Positions 45,440-54,976 of a stretch of 64,000 nucleotides of DNA are shown in pieces (within the stretch, counting starts at the first letter, position 1; each line of letters begins with the position of its first letter). Source of the DNA: Deltaproteobacteria bacterium (GTDB lineage: Bacteria; Myxococcota_A; Polyangia; Polyangiales; Polyangiaceae); the NCBI GenBank assembly GCA_016875405.1, contig VGRJ01000007.1:1-64000 (forward strand), given 5' to 3'. The translations under genes and the position numbers were made by a program. The notes beneath the pieces were generated by a model. That model made no database searches, was not told the origin of the DNA, and worked only from the letters and a program-made list of their open reading frames with translations.

Positions 45440-48037
45440 TCAGCGGCCTGGACGCCGCGGCGAGAGTCTGGGCGACACGGCCTCGATCGAGACGCCGTCA
45501 CCCTGACCGGAGAGCCGAACGGTCGTCCCGCGAGGGAACGCACCAGACAGCAGCCGGTCGGCCAGCGGCGCTTCGACGACACGCGCCACGGCTCGACGCA
45601 TCGGCCTCGCGCCGAGCTCTGGCTCGAACCCACCTGCGGCCATGAGCGCTTCGATGACCGCCTCGTCGTACTCGAGCCCAAGACCACGAAGCGCGAGCGC
45701 GCGCCCGAGGTCATCGAGCAACCGCCGCGCGATCGTGGCGACCTGGTCACGCCCGAGAGGCGCGTAGAATAAGACCTCGTCGAGGCGATTGTAGAGCTCG
45801 GGCGGCAAGGCCGCGCGCGCGGCGCGCAGCGCCACGTCGGCGAGACGTACGCCGTCGCTCAACGCCGATGGCGTCGAGGCGAAGCCCACGCGCTTCTCGG
45901 TCTGCGCGACGCGCATCTCCTCGGCGCCGAGGTTCGAGGTCAGCACGATCACGGTGTTGGTGAAGTCCGCGGTTCGACCGCGCCCGTCGGTGAGGCGCCC
46001 TTCGTCAAACACCTGAAGGAACGACTCGAGCACGTCGCGGTGGGCCTTCTCGATCTCGTCGAGGAGGAGCACCTGGTAAGGGCGCTTGCGCACCGCCTCC
46101 GTGAGGAGCCCTCCTGACTCGTGTCCGACGTAGCCGGGCGGCGCACCGACGAGGCGTGCGACCGCATGAGCCTCGGCGTACTCGGACATGTCGAGGCGCG
46201 TCATGGCGTCGGGCGAGTGGAACAAGATCTCGGCGATCGCCTTCGCGGTCTCGGTCTTGCCGACGCCCGTCGGACCGAGGAGGAGGAAGCTCCCGATAGG
46301 CCTGCGTCCTCTTAGGCCCGCCGCATTGCGCCTCAACACCGCGGCGATGCGACCGCATGCCGCCTGATGCCCCACGACCTTCTCGCACAGCGTCTGCTCG
46401 AGCTTCAGCATGCGCTCGCCATCGGTCTCGAGCAGCCGCTCGATCGGGACAGCTGCCATCTCGGCCACGACCTCGGCGACGGCGCGCGCGTCCACCTCGG
46501 CATCTCGAAGCCGCGGCGGCTTCAGCCCGCTCGTCGCGGATAGCGCGCGGCGGCTCGTCCGCGCGCCCGCGAGGTCGAGGATCGAAAGCGCTTTGTCTGG
46601 GAGCGCGCGACCCGTCAGATACCGCACCGACCAGCTCACCGCCTGCGCGATCGCCTCGTCTTGGTACGTGGTTCGATGATGGAGCGAGAGCCGCTCGCAC
46701 ACAGCCGCGAGCACGGTCCGCGCCTCGACCTCGCTCGGGGCGTCGATCTCGACGACGGAAAAGCGTCGCGCGAGCGCGGGATCGCCATCGATCGCCTTCC
46801 GCTGCTGCTCCGGCGACGTCGCTCCGACCATTGGAAATTCGCCAGCCGCGAGCGCGGCTTTGAGCTCGCTCATCGCCTCGTCGGCGGCGCCGCCGAAGAG
46901 CTCGTGCACCTCGTCGATGAAGAGCACCACGCGACCGGCGGCACGCGCGAGCTCGACGCGCAGCTCGGAGATTCGCTCCGCGAGCGAGCCGCGTGCGCCC
47001 GTGCCCGACAGCAGCTCGCTCACCTGGACTTCCACGAGGAGCCGCCGACGCACGCCATCCTCGACGAGGCGCCGACCGAGCGCCCGCGCGACGCTGGTCT
47101 TACCGACGCCGGGTGCGCCCACGAGGAGCGGATTGTTGGCGTGCCGCTTCGCCAGCACGTCGAGCGCGCGCTCGACCTCGAGGGCGCGTCCGATCACCGG
47201 CTCGAGCTCTCCACGCACAGCCGCCGCCGACAAGTTCCTGCCGATGCGGTGGAGGAGCGGAAAGGCCGCGGCGTCGAGGTCGAGCCCATCGACAAAGGAG
47301 ACGATCGGGCGTTCGAGCGCGACGGCGGTCGACACGGGCGACGCGATCGGGCTCGGCAGCGGGCTCTCGGCCTCTCCCACGAATCCGACCTCGTCGAGGT
47401 CCTCATCGTCGCGACGTAGGTCAGCCCGAGTCGGTACGGGGGTTCGCGCGGACGCAGGGAGCCCCGTCGACGGAATCCACGCGACCTCGACCGCGCGCCC
47501 CGTGCGGCGCGGCAACGGCTTCGAGGTCGGCGTCGGCTCCTCGATTCGCGGGGCCGGACGCGGCGGATGCACGCTGCCATTCGCGACACGCGCGGCGGCG
47601 GTTCGAAGGCGCGCGACGTCGACGCCGCACTGCTCGAGCACACGCTGCGCCGCGAAGCGACGGTTCGAGAGGAGCGCGAGCAGGACGTGCACGGGAGTCG
47701 GCGACAGGGGCTGCGTGCCGCCAGGGAGCGCGACGTGTCGACGCAAGAGCTCGCGCGCCGCGCCGAGCGCTTCACCGAGCGGATCGCTCGAAGCCTCCTC
47801 GGACGAGCGCGTCGCCGAGAGGAGGCGGGCTTCGTCGAGCTTTCGCGCGAGGAGGAGCTCTCGAGCCGGGCCAGGAATCGCACAAATCGCCGCGAGCAAA
47901 TGAACCGTGGAAGGTCGCTCCTTCCGGTCCCGCGCGAGGGCGCGCGCGCGTTTCCTCAGTCCGAAAAGCTCGGACTCGCTCCGAGGCACGGCCGAGTCGA
48001 GCTCGTCGGCCAGATTCTCTCCGCGGCGGTCAGCCAT
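45440..48037 (-). CDS. Clp-family AAA+ unfoldase (ClpA/ClpC-like)
   Basis: 865 residues from ATG 48037. N-domain (about 1-150, Clp-N repeats), then an unusually long Pro/Ala/Asp-rich linker (150-245). AAA1 has Walker A GAPGVGKT (307-314) and Walker B LFIDEVHE (371-379). AAA2 has Walker A GPTGVGKT (588-595), Walker B LLLDEIEK (657-664) and TSNLG. A VGF loop at 717-719 (KRVGFAS) is the tripeptide that docks ClpC onto ClpP. The long coiled-coil middle domain of ClpB is absent, so it is a protease partner and not a disaggregase. Sensor Arg residues are in place. Convergent with the DUF4388 gene, 25 bp apart. No clpP or clpS nearby. Confidence 0.9.
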   Translation of the reverse strand: MADRRGENLADELDSAVPRSESELFGLRKRARALARDRKERPSTVHLLAAICAIPGPARELLLARKLDEARLLSATRSSEEASSDPLGEALGAARELLRRHVALPGGTQPLSPTPVHVLLALLSNRRFAAQRVLEQCGVDVARLRTAAARVANGSVHPPRPAPRIEEPTPTSKPLPRRTGRAVEVAWIPSTGLPASARTPVPTRADLRRDDEDLDEVGFVGEAESPLPSPIASPVSTAVALERPIVSFVDGLDLDAAAFPLLHRIGRNLSAAAVRGELEPVIGRALEVERALDVLAKRHANNPLLVGAPGVGKTSVARALGRRLVEDGVRRRLLVEVQVSELLSGTGARGSLAERISELRVELARAAGRVVLFIDEVHELFGGAADEAMSELKAALAAGEFPMVGATSPEQQRKAIDGDPALARRFSVVEIDAPSEVEARTVLAAVCERLSLHHRTTYQDEAIAQAVSWSVRYLTGRALPDKALSILDLAGARTSRRALSATSGLKPPRLRDAEVDARAVAEVVAEMAAVPIERLLETDGERMLKLEQTLCEKVVGHQAACGRIAAVLRRNAAGLRGRRPIGSFLLLGPTGVGKTETAKAIAEILFHSPDAMTRLDMSEYAEAHAVARLVGAPPGYVGHESGGLLTEAVRKRPYQVLLLDEIEKAHRDVLESFLQVFDEGRLTDGRGRTADFTNTVIVLTSNLGAEEMRVAQTEKRVGFASTPSALSDGVRLADVALRAARAALPPELYNRLDEVLFYAPLGRDQVATIARRLLDDLGRALALRGLGLEYDEAVIEALMAAGGFEPELGARPMRRAVARVVEAPLADRLLSGAFPRGTTVRLSGQGDGVSIEAVSPRLSPRRPGR

Positions 48038-48510
48038 ACTCGCGGGAGTGCTCGCACGCGACGGAAACCTGGGCCAACTGTCGAGCAACCCTCGGCGAGG
48101 GCCGCCGCATGCCATGGACCGTCAATGCTCCATGGCTGGTTCATAGGTTCACCATCCGACGGACCAGCGACTCGAGATCCCGGATAGTTGGAATCCTAAA
48201 GCACCATCAAAATCGGGGCACGAAGGCTGCATTCACGGATAGAGCCCGGTGATCTTGCACAGGCTTACGTGAAGGCAAAGCTGTGCGACACACCTCGCTT
48301 ATCCGACATAAACGAACGGGGGAGACAGCAAGCATCTTCCCATCGCCACGATCTCCGGCGATACTGGAATGGCGTTACTCTTTTCGCCCCTTGTCCGTGC
48401 GTCGCACGACTCACGAGGGAGCGCACTAGGCGGCCGTATCAACGCGAGCCCACCGCCGGAGGACGCATCGACTGGCGACGCTAACCACCACTCAAACGCT
48501 GGGATAGCCA
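48038..48510. other. 473-bp intergenic region upstream of the three-gene secreted operon
   Basis: No gene longer than a few codons with good composition is seen. GC is visibly lower than in flanking genes. It contains a 7-bp inverted repeat GCCATGG...CCATGGC (48111-48136, 12-nt loop) and a palindrome CGTGCG-T-CGCACG (48396-48408). Either could be an operator for the divergent clp-like gene or the operon starting at 48511. No convincing -35/-10 pair could be assigned. Confidence 0.4.
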
Positions 48511-50010
48511 ATGGAAAAAGGCACCGTCATCAAGAAGGGCGTGATGTTCGCCGCCGCGTCCGCGATCATCGCGGCGTACGGCTGCGAGCGGCCCAACCCG
48601 CACAAGCTCTCGGGCGACACCTCGGCCGTCTTCGATGACTGCCCGACGCCGTCGACTGGAAGCGGCAACAACGTCAACCCGACGAGCGGCACGTCCACCG
48701 TGGCCTCGACCACGGGCGTGACGACCACCACGACAGGCGGCAACGGCCCGACCCCTGGCGTCACCACCACTGGCGTCACCACAAGCGGGGGCGGCAGCGA
48801 GGGCCCGAAGGTCGAGAAGACCGAACTCGACGACCGCGAGCTCGACTACTCGGAGGCCCTCCGCACGGCCAGCATGCTCGTGGTGGGTGACCTTCCGACG
48901 CTCGCTCAAATCTACGAGCTCGGCGACCTCCCTCCCGAACAGCAGAAGGCGAAGTACGAAGAGCTCGTCGACAAACTGCTCGCCGATCCGCGCTTCGCGG
49001 ACTCGATGCTCGACTTCTTCAAGTACACCTTCAAGATGGGTGGCGCGTCGACGGTCAGTGGCGAGCCGACGCGTGAAACGGCGCCGACCTTTGCCGCGCG
49101 CATCGTCTTCGAGGAGAAGGATTGGCGAAGCATCCTGACCCAGCAGACGAACACCTGCCCGACCTACAACCCGACGACGAAGACCTTCGCGGACGGTAGC
49201 TGCAACAACCTCCCGGCAGGGATGATGCACTCCGGCATGCTGACTGACCCCGGGACGCAGAGCCTGTTCTACGGGAACCTTGCGTTTCGACGGAATCGCT
49301 TCTTCCACGAGACGTTCCTCTGTCGCTCCGGCAACGAGCAGGCGGGAGGCGAGCCGACAGATATGCCGCCTCAGGAGACGCCCTGCGCTGGCAAGGACAA
49401 AATCCCCGGTTATCAGAACAAGTGGCCAGTCAATGAGATCGCGGGTGCCTGCAACAACGCCGGCGGCGTCGACTTCCACGACTACAACACCGGCAACATC
49501 TGCGCGAACTGCCACGCGACCTGGAATCACCGCTCACCGCTCTTCGCAAACTTCGACTCGAACGGCATGTGGCAGCCGGTCAATGCAAGCGGCGAATACT
49601 CGGTGTTCGTGCCGGTCGCTGGCTCGCCCAAGGCGAAGCTGAAGGACTGGCTCTGCGTCGATCCGGCCACCTGCCCGCCGAACGTATCCACGGCCTGGAA
49701 GAAGACCATGAAGGTCGACGGTGTCGAGCAAGCGGCCCCTGCGGCGAACCTGACCGAGCTTGGTCAGGCCATGGCGAAGGACGATGAGGTCATCGAGTGC
49801 ACCGTCAAGCGCGTCTGGAACTACGCGATGGGACGCGCGGACATCACCGAGATCGGCGGCCGGAGCTGGGTCAACCTGCCAGACCGCAAGGATCCGAACG
49901 CGGAGCTCGTGACGCTTTCGAAGCTCGTCGCGAACTTCAAGTCCAACAACTACAACCTGAAGAAGGTTCTTCGGGCCGTCCTCGTCTCCGACGACTTCAC
50001 GAGGTTCTAA
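48511..50010 (+). CDS. Secreted lipoprotein, DUF1549/DUF1585-like, with CxxCH
   Basis: 499 residues. Signal peptide with lipobox-like IIAAYGC. A Gly/Thr/Ser-rich linker (about 45-110) is followed by a mostly helical domain: DYSEALRTASMLVVGDLP, LVDKLLADPRFADSMLDFFKYTFKMGG and FRRNRFFHETFLC. It contains one haem-type CANCH in NTGNICANCHATWNHRSPLF. The end has VWNYAMGRADI, as in DUF1549/1585 secreted proteins common in Planctomycetes and Polyangiales. Those sit next to DUF1501/1552 proteins, as here. Biological role not known; a periplasmic complex is likely. First of three tightly spaced genes. Confidence 0.7.
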   Translation: MEKGTVIKKGVMFAAASAIIAAYGCERPNPHKLSGDTSAVFDDCPTPSTGSGNNVNPTSGTSTVASTTGVTTTTTGGNGPTPGVTTTGVTTSGGGSEGPKVEKTELDDRELDYSEALRTASMLVVGDLPTLAQIYELGDLPPEQQKAKYEELVDKLLADPRFADSMLDFFKYTFKMGGASTVSGEPTRETAPTFAARIVFEEKDWRSILTQQTNTCPTYNPTTKTFADGSCNNLPAGMMHSGMLTDPGTQSLFYGNLAFRRNRFFHETFLCRSGNEQAGGEPTDMPPQETPCAGKDKIPGYQNKWPVNEIAGACNNAGGVDFHDYNTGNICANCHATWNHRSPLFANFDSNGMWQPVNASGEYSVFVPVAGSPKAKLKDWLCVDPATCPPNVSTAWKKTMKVDGVEQAAPAANLTELGQAMAKDDEVIECTVKRVWNYAMGRADITEIGGRSWVNLPDRKDPNAELVTLSKLVANFKSNNYNLKKVLRAVLVSDDFTRF

Positions 50011-50013
50011 GTC

Positions 50014-51066
50014 ATGAGCGAAAAAGGAATGCGTTGGGCTTTGCCCGGAATCGTGTTCGTGTCGTCGTTCGCGATGTCGGCGGCATGCGGCTCCGAAGCC
50101 CCGTCGATCGGCAGCGACGACTGCCCCACCGAAGAGACCCCGGGTACCACGGTCACCACGACCGTGGCGACCACTGGAGCTGGCGGCACGACCGCGGCCT
50201 CGACGAGCGCGACGACCGCCACCACCACGGTAACCACTGCCGTGACGGCGACGTCCACAGGAAGCGGCATGGAGCCTCAGGAGTCGTTTATTCCGCCGGA
50301 TGCGGCAGAAATCGCATCACGGCTTCACGGCTGCCACAAGGTGACCTACTTCCAGCTCGGCAACTTCCTCCGGCGGCGCGGCGTCGCGGTCCCCCCGGGT
50401 GACATCTCCGACTTGAAGACCACGCAGGTCAACATCTTCGGGAGCATGCAGTCTCTCCAGCAGGTATTCGGCGGCAGCGGGAACGCGTGCGAGGTTCAGA
50501 ACACTCCCGGCGTCGGCAACGGCGCAGACCCGCTCTGCGGGAGCGGTGAGGTGTGTTTCTGCAACCAGAGCGACAAGATGAACGCCGTCAACGCCAACTG
50601 CGTCGACGTCGGCAACAACGCTCCTCAGAACGAAGCGGCTGATGGCTATTGCGTGTCGAAGCCCGCAACCCCCGGCTACCTCTTCTTCAACGGCAAGGAC
50701 GCTCTCGGAGTACCGAAGCTGAACTCTCGCCTCGGGGAGAAGGAAGAACACTCCACCGCCAGCGCCCTGCGCCTCTTTGACATCTTCATTCAGTCGGCGT
50801 CCCAAATCATCACCAACATCGGGGATGCCTCGAAGGCCCCGGCTTGCAGCCTCAACGGCAAGAACCTCCCGATGTTCGATCCCAAGGACGGGAGCTGCGT
50901 CGAGGAGTCCGTCAGCTGCATCATCGGCACGCCCGCCTCGGAAGACCACATGCTGCTCTGCAATCTGATCGTGCAGAAGGCAAACGTGGCCGACCCGACC
51001 GACGTGGCCAAGAAGCGCAACATCGCGGTCGCTGCTCTGCTCAGCGCCGCCCACTCGTGCCAGTAA
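50014..51066 (+). CDS. Secreted lipoprotein with Thr-rich linker, second gene of operon
   Basis: 350 residues, 3 bp after the previous stop. Signal peptide with SAAC. A Thr/Ala-rich linker (TTVTTTVATT type) to about residue 88, then a domain with many cysteines (HGCHKVTY, NACEVQN, DPLCGSGEVCFCNQS, NCVDVG, GYCVSK, APACSLNG, SCVEESVSCIIG, LLCNLIV), so several disulphides are expected. No known family recognised by eye. Its position between a CxxCH protein and a Tat-exported protein suggests one extracytoplasmic complex. Confidence 0.65.
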   Translation: MSEKGMRWALPGIVFVSSFAMSAACGSEAPSIGSDDCPTEETPGTTVTTTVATTGAGGTTAASTSATTATTTVTTAVTATSTGSGMEPQESFIPPDAAEIASRLHGCHKVTYFQLGNFLRRRGVAVPPGDISDLKTTQVNIFGSMQSLQQVFGGSGNACEVQNTPGVGNGADPLCGSGEVCFCNQSDKMNAVNANCVDVGNNAPQNEAADGYCVSKPATPGYLFFNGKDALGVPKLNSRLGEKEEHSTASALRLFDIFIQSASQIITNIGDASKAPACSLNGKNLPMFDPKDGSCVEESVSCIIGTPASEDHMLLCNLIVQKANVADPTDVAKKRNIAVAALLSAAHSCQ

Positions 51067-51082
51067 GCGGAGGTACCAACAC

Positions 51083-52699
51083 ATGGCAAACTGGAAACTC
51101 AAGGAACTCCGCGACGAGCGGCGTCGTACCTTCCTGAAGATGGCCACCGTCGCAGCGGCGGCGGTGGGCGTCGAGCGAACGAAGCTCCTCAACTTCCTCG
51201 CCGACGAGGGCGGCCACGGCCTCGCCGAGGCCGCGGGTGCGACCTACGGTCGCTCCCTGCTCGTGCCGTGCCCGAACGGGGTTTACGCGTGGATGCAGGA
51301 GCTCTGGCCGCAGGCCGACATGGCCGTCAAGGCGGTCGGGGGCTTCAATGTCCCGAGCGGGCAGATCCCTAATGGCCCAAGCGGAAACCTCGGCGGAATC
51401 TCGTCTTACCTCTACACGTCGCAATACGGGTACACTCCAGGCGACGGGTACCGCGGGACCTACGCGCCGGGCAAGGGCAACGCCACCCCGAGCGTCAACG
51501 GCCTGAAGATGTGGCTCGGCGGTGACCGTCCCTTCTTCTACAGCCCCCACGCGCCGTGGTTCGACCATCAGACGGGCACGCCGAAGTATCCGGTCACTGC
51601 GTACATGTCCGGCAAGGACGAGACGCACACGGAGTTCCCGGTCTCGTCCCTGACGCTGTCGGGCACCGCGACGCTCCAGGCGGCCTTGTCGTCGCTCGGC
51701 GCGGCCAGCTCGAGCGCCATCGTCCCGGTCCTCGGCATTGACCCCGTCAAGTACGGACGCGCTCCTGGTGCCCCGGACATCGCAACGGTGCCAAGCTCGG
51801 CCGGCATGATCGACCTGTTCAACAGCGCGGCGAGCCAGTTCACGCTGTCGAGCAAGGTCGACGGTGAGCTGTTCGAGACCTACTACAAGGCGCTCGCGGG
51901 CCTGCGTAAGTCGGCCTCGCGTTCGTCGTGGGCTCCGCAAATGCAGGTGACCAAGAACGCGGCGCGCATCATCGGCCTGAACTTCGCGTCGCAGCTGATG
52001 CCGACCAACCAAGACATCGTCGACATGGGCATCCAGGAGATGATTGACCAGGTCGGCATCAACTCGAACTACATGACGAGCGGCCAGAAGAACGGCATCG
52101 AGGAGTTCGGTCGCGTCCTCATCGTCGTCGCGAAGGCATTCGCTCTCGGCCTGAGCAAGACCGCCATCGTGGCGCTCTCTCCCGGGTCGACAGGCGAGAC
52201 CACCTTCACCGACCCGCACGTCACCTTCGACAACCAGATGCGCATGTCACAGGGTCGTATGACCACGAAGCACCTCGGCAAGGTCCTCGATGGCTTCTAC
52301 AATTACCTGTCGCAGCAGGTGGATCCGGAGAGCCCGACCGAGAAGCTCGATCAGAACACGGTGTTCGTCGCGTACGGCGACACGCCGCACACGCCGCTCG
52401 TCGGCTCGACGTGGCCGGACGCGACCCCGGACAGCTGCAACTGGATGTATGTCATGGATCCGAAGGCGAACATCCGGAATGGCTGGTTCGGCCAGTGCTA
52501 CCCGCTGAAGGTCAACAACCGCAACGGCTTCGGCTTCAACCCGGTGACCGGAATGGATGACCCAACCAAGACCGCCGAGCAGTCGACGGCGTTTGGTTCG
52601 GCCGCCGCGGTCTTCGCAGCCGCGCGAGGCGACAAGAACAAGGCCGCCGAGTACGGTCAGTCGCCGAACACCATCCCGGGCCTCATCAACTCGAAGTAG
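51083..52699 (+). CDS. Tat-exported DUF1501/DUF1552-like protein, third gene of operon
   Basis: 538 residues. The N-terminus RRRTFLKMATVAAAAVGVE has the twin-arginine and hydrophobic core of a Tat signal, so it is exported folded. The body reads like a secreted alpha/beta protein of the DUF1501/1552 group (SLLVPCPNGVYAWMQELWP at the start, GRVLIVVAKAFALGLSKTAIVALSPG in the middle, FVAYGDTPHTPLVGSTWPDATPD near the end). These relatives have a sulfatase-like fold in Planctomycetes but lack clear metal ligands here. Ends 20 bp before a strong terminator hairpin. Confidence 0.7.
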   Translation: MANWKLKELRDERRRTFLKMATVAAAAVGVERTKLLNFLADEGGHGLAEAAGATYGRSLLVPCPNGVYAWMQELWPQADMAVKAVGGFNVPSGQIPNGPSGNLGGISSYLYTSQYGYTPGDGYRGTYAPGKGNATPSVNGLKMWLGGDRPFFYSPHAPWFDHQTGTPKYPVTAYMSGKDETHTEFPVSSLTLSGTATLQAALSSLGAASSSAIVPVLGIDPVKYGRAPGAPDIATVPSSAGMIDLFNSAASQFTLSSKVDGELFETYYKALAGLRKSASRSSWAPQMQVTKNAARIIGLNFASQLMPTNQDIVDMGIQEMIDQVGINSNYMTSGQKNGIEEFGRVLIVVAKAFALGLSKTAIVALSPGSTGETTFTDPHVTFDNQMRMSQGRMTTKHLGKVLDGFYNYLSQQVDPESPTEKLDQNTVFVAYGDTPHTPLVGSTWPDATPDSCNWMYVMDPKANIRNGWFGQCYPLKVNNRNGFGFNPVTGMDDPTKTAEQSTAFGSAAAVFAAARGDKNKAAEYGQSPNTIPGLINSK

Positions 52700-52719
52700 C
52701 CGAAGGGCGCGACGAGCTG

Positions 52720-52749
52720 CGACGGGCTCACCTCACGGTGGGCCCGTCG
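52720..52749 (+). terminator. Intrinsic-type terminator after the three-gene operon
   Basis: A 13-bp stem (CGACGGGCTCACC / GGTGGGCCCGTCG, with one G-U pair) and a 4-nt loop TCAC, starting 20 bp after the stop at 52699. Followed by CGTTTGTGG, with only a short T-run. The strongest hairpin noticed in the window, between convergent genes. Confidence 0.65.
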
Positions 52750-52845
52750 TCGTTTGTGGGGTCGATCATCGCGGCACGCGCAAGCCCCCCGTCCGAGGAT
52801 GACGCGCTCGCACCATGGGCGGGAGAGGCCCGTTCTGCCTCCCGG

Positions 52846-54945
52846 TCAGGCGCGCACCAGCATCGATACGGAGCGCCGTCTCACTCGCGCTTCCACGGTG
52901 CCCTCTCGGGACCGGACCTCAGCACCCGTCATGGCGTCCATCCAACCCGCATCGAGCCCCACCGAGCAACGCGCGACCGTGTCCTCAGCAGAGGAGTTCA
53001 CGAGAAAGAGAACCCTACCCACGCCGTCCAGCGACTCGTGGACGGTCGCGTGCACGAACGAAGGATCGCACGCGAAGCGCGGCAGCCCGAGCGAATCCAC
53101 GTGCTGTGCCACCAGCGTGTCCACCGTCGCAGGATCGTGCCGCAACACGACCTCGAACTCCTCGAGCGAAGCGGACCAGTCATGCGCCTTCCATGCGCCA
53201 TCAAAGCGCGGGAGGTGGGGGCCGACGGTGACCCGAGCGCCGCGGCTTCGCGCCTGTCGAAGCTCTGCGACGAGCTCCTGATGAAGGCCACCCGACGTCG
53301 CGCACACGATCCAGCTTGCCCCATCGAGCGCCGCACCACGTAGCTCTCCACCGACGAACGCGTACGGGACACCTCGCCCGTCGAGCGCCTCCTCGAACGA
53401 GGCGAGGAAGCCATCGGCCTCGATCGCGACGGGGTAACCGAGTCCGAGTTCGTCCTCGAGGCAGCCCTCGCGCACCCCCTTGCCCATCACCGCGAAGACC
53501 GCGCCGCTCACGGGGCCAAACGCATGCATCACACGCGCGAGTCGACGCTCGGAGCGAGGCATCACGAGCCGCACGGGGGCGCGGCGACGGAGGCGGAAGA
53601 ACTCGCTCCGCTCGAGGGCCCGAGCGAGCTTCTCGTAGTCGTCCGCGAGCGAGCGACGCCGACCTCGCGGGTCGATCGGCGCACCAAGCCAGCGATCGCG
53701 GTCCACTGCCATGTAGAGGTTGTAGCCGCGCAACCCGTACGCAAGCGCACACATGACGGTGAACAGGCTGTCGCGCTCGTCGAGGGGCGGGAAAAACGGC
53801 GGGAAGCCAACGCCCATCTCACAGGCAAATGCGGGAAAGCCACGATGCTCGGCGTGGCACGCGAGCTCACTCGTCCGGCGCGCGATGTCGCGGCGTGCTG
53901 CCTCGGAAGCCTTGCCGTAATAGTCGAGGCCGATCATGTCGACGACCTCGACGATGCGCGCGGCGTTGAGCGGCGTCGTCTCTTGCGCGGGCGGGAAGTT
54001 GTGAACCGTCGGCACTCCACCGAGGCCCGCGGCGACGAGCGCTTCGCGAAAACGCGCGAAGGTGTCGGCGAGCAGCTGCTCGTGAAACTCCGCCCAGTCG
54101 AGGTATCGCGCAAGCTCCTCGGTGCTCGACGCCTCGAACGCCTGCGGTGGAGCGACGTCCGACCACGCGAGGAGGTTCGGGTCCTGGAACGCCGGTTGAG
54201 GCGCGGCCTCTACGCCCGTCGGCTTCAACCGGCCCGCTTCCTCCGCCCACGCCTGCGAGTCCAGGCCCTCGTTTACGAGTCGCGCCCCGTACGCGTGGGT
54301 GAGCGCGCCGAGCGAGCCATACTTCGCTCGAAGGAACCCCCGATAAAGGGCAAGCGCGTCAGGGTGGTAGTCCTGATCGTAGGCGCCATCGCGAAAGTAC
54401 ATCGCGCCCTCGTTGTCGATTTGCACGAGCACGATTGGCCCGCGTGGCCAGACGAGCGGTGCGAGAGCGCGGCCAAGTAGCTCGAAGAAGCGCGCGACCT
54501 CGCCACGAAACGCCTCGCTCGCGTAGCTCGGCACAGGAAACACGCGTGGAGGCGATGGGAGCATCACGGGATTGCCGCGCGGAGTTCGCGCTTGGCAACG
54601 CTCATCCCAGACCACGCGCTCGGGGATCCCGAAGTAGGTGAGCTCCGCGTTGATGTGGGGGCCCGGCCGCACGATCGCGAGGAGCCCTACCTCCTCGGCC
54701 ATCCGTAGGAAGCGCACGACATCGTGAGCCGGCGTCTGCTCGCCAAGGTCGAGGACCCCAGGCGCGCGCTCGTGTACCGACCATGGGACGTACACGTCGA
54801 CGAGACGCGCCCCGAGGCTGCGTAGCGACACCAGCGCGGACCGCCAATCCGCTGGCTCAAGCCGCCAGTAGTGGACCGCCCCTGCTAGGAGCGGCACGTC
54901 CGTCCCGTCGACCGTCAACCCGTGTGTGCCGAGTGTGACGGTCAT
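52846..54945 (-). CDS. GH35-like glycoside hydrolase (beta-galactosidase family)
   Basis: 699 residues, no signal peptide. TIM-barrel motifs: GAVHYWRLEPADWRSALVSLRSLGARLVDVYVPWSVHE near the N-terminus; LLAIVRPGPHINAE; the acid/base region VLVQIDNEG with Glu179; and the nucleophile region FACEMG with Glu376. A C-terminal beta-sandwich region follows. GH35 enzymes release terminal beta-galactose or related sugars; the substrate here is unknown. The gene follows nuoN by 31 bp on the same strand, so it may be co-transcribed with complex I genes, an odd pairing. It faces the terminator of the operon at 48511. Confidence 0.85.
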   Translation of the reverse strand: MTVTLGTHGLTVDGTDVPLLAGAVHYWRLEPADWRSALVSLRSLGARLVDVYVPWSVHERAPGVLDLGEQTPAHDVVRFLRMAEEVGLLAIVRPGPHINAELTYFGIPERVVWDERCQARTPRGNPVMLPSPPRVFPVPSYASEAFRGEVARFFELLGRALAPLVWPRGPIVLVQIDNEGAMYFRDGAYDQDYHPDALALYRGFLRAKYGSLGALTHAYGARLVNEGLDSQAWAEEAGRLKPTGVEAAPQPAFQDPNLLAWSDVAPPQAFEASSTEELARYLDWAEFHEQLLADTFARFREALVAAGLGGVPTVHNFPPAQETTPLNAARIVEVVDMIGLDYYGKASEAARRDIARRTSELACHAEHRGFPAFACEMGVGFPPFFPPLDERDSLFTVMCALAYGLRGYNLYMAVDRDRWLGAPIDPRGRRRSLADDYEKLARALERSEFFRLRRRAPVRLVMPRSERRLARVMHAFGPVSGAVFAVMGKGVREGCLEDELGLGYPVAIEADGFLASFEEALDGRGVPYAFVGGELRGAALDGASWIVCATSGGLHQELVAELRQARSRGARVTVGPHLPRFDGAWKAHDWSASLEEFEVVLRHDPATVDTLVAQHVDSLGLPRFACDPSFVHATVHESLDGVGRVLFLVNSSAEDTVARCSVGLDAGWMDAMTGAEVRSREGTVEARVRRRSVSMLVRA

Positions 54946-54976
54946 CGAACGGTTCGTCCGGGCCGCGCCCGCGCGC

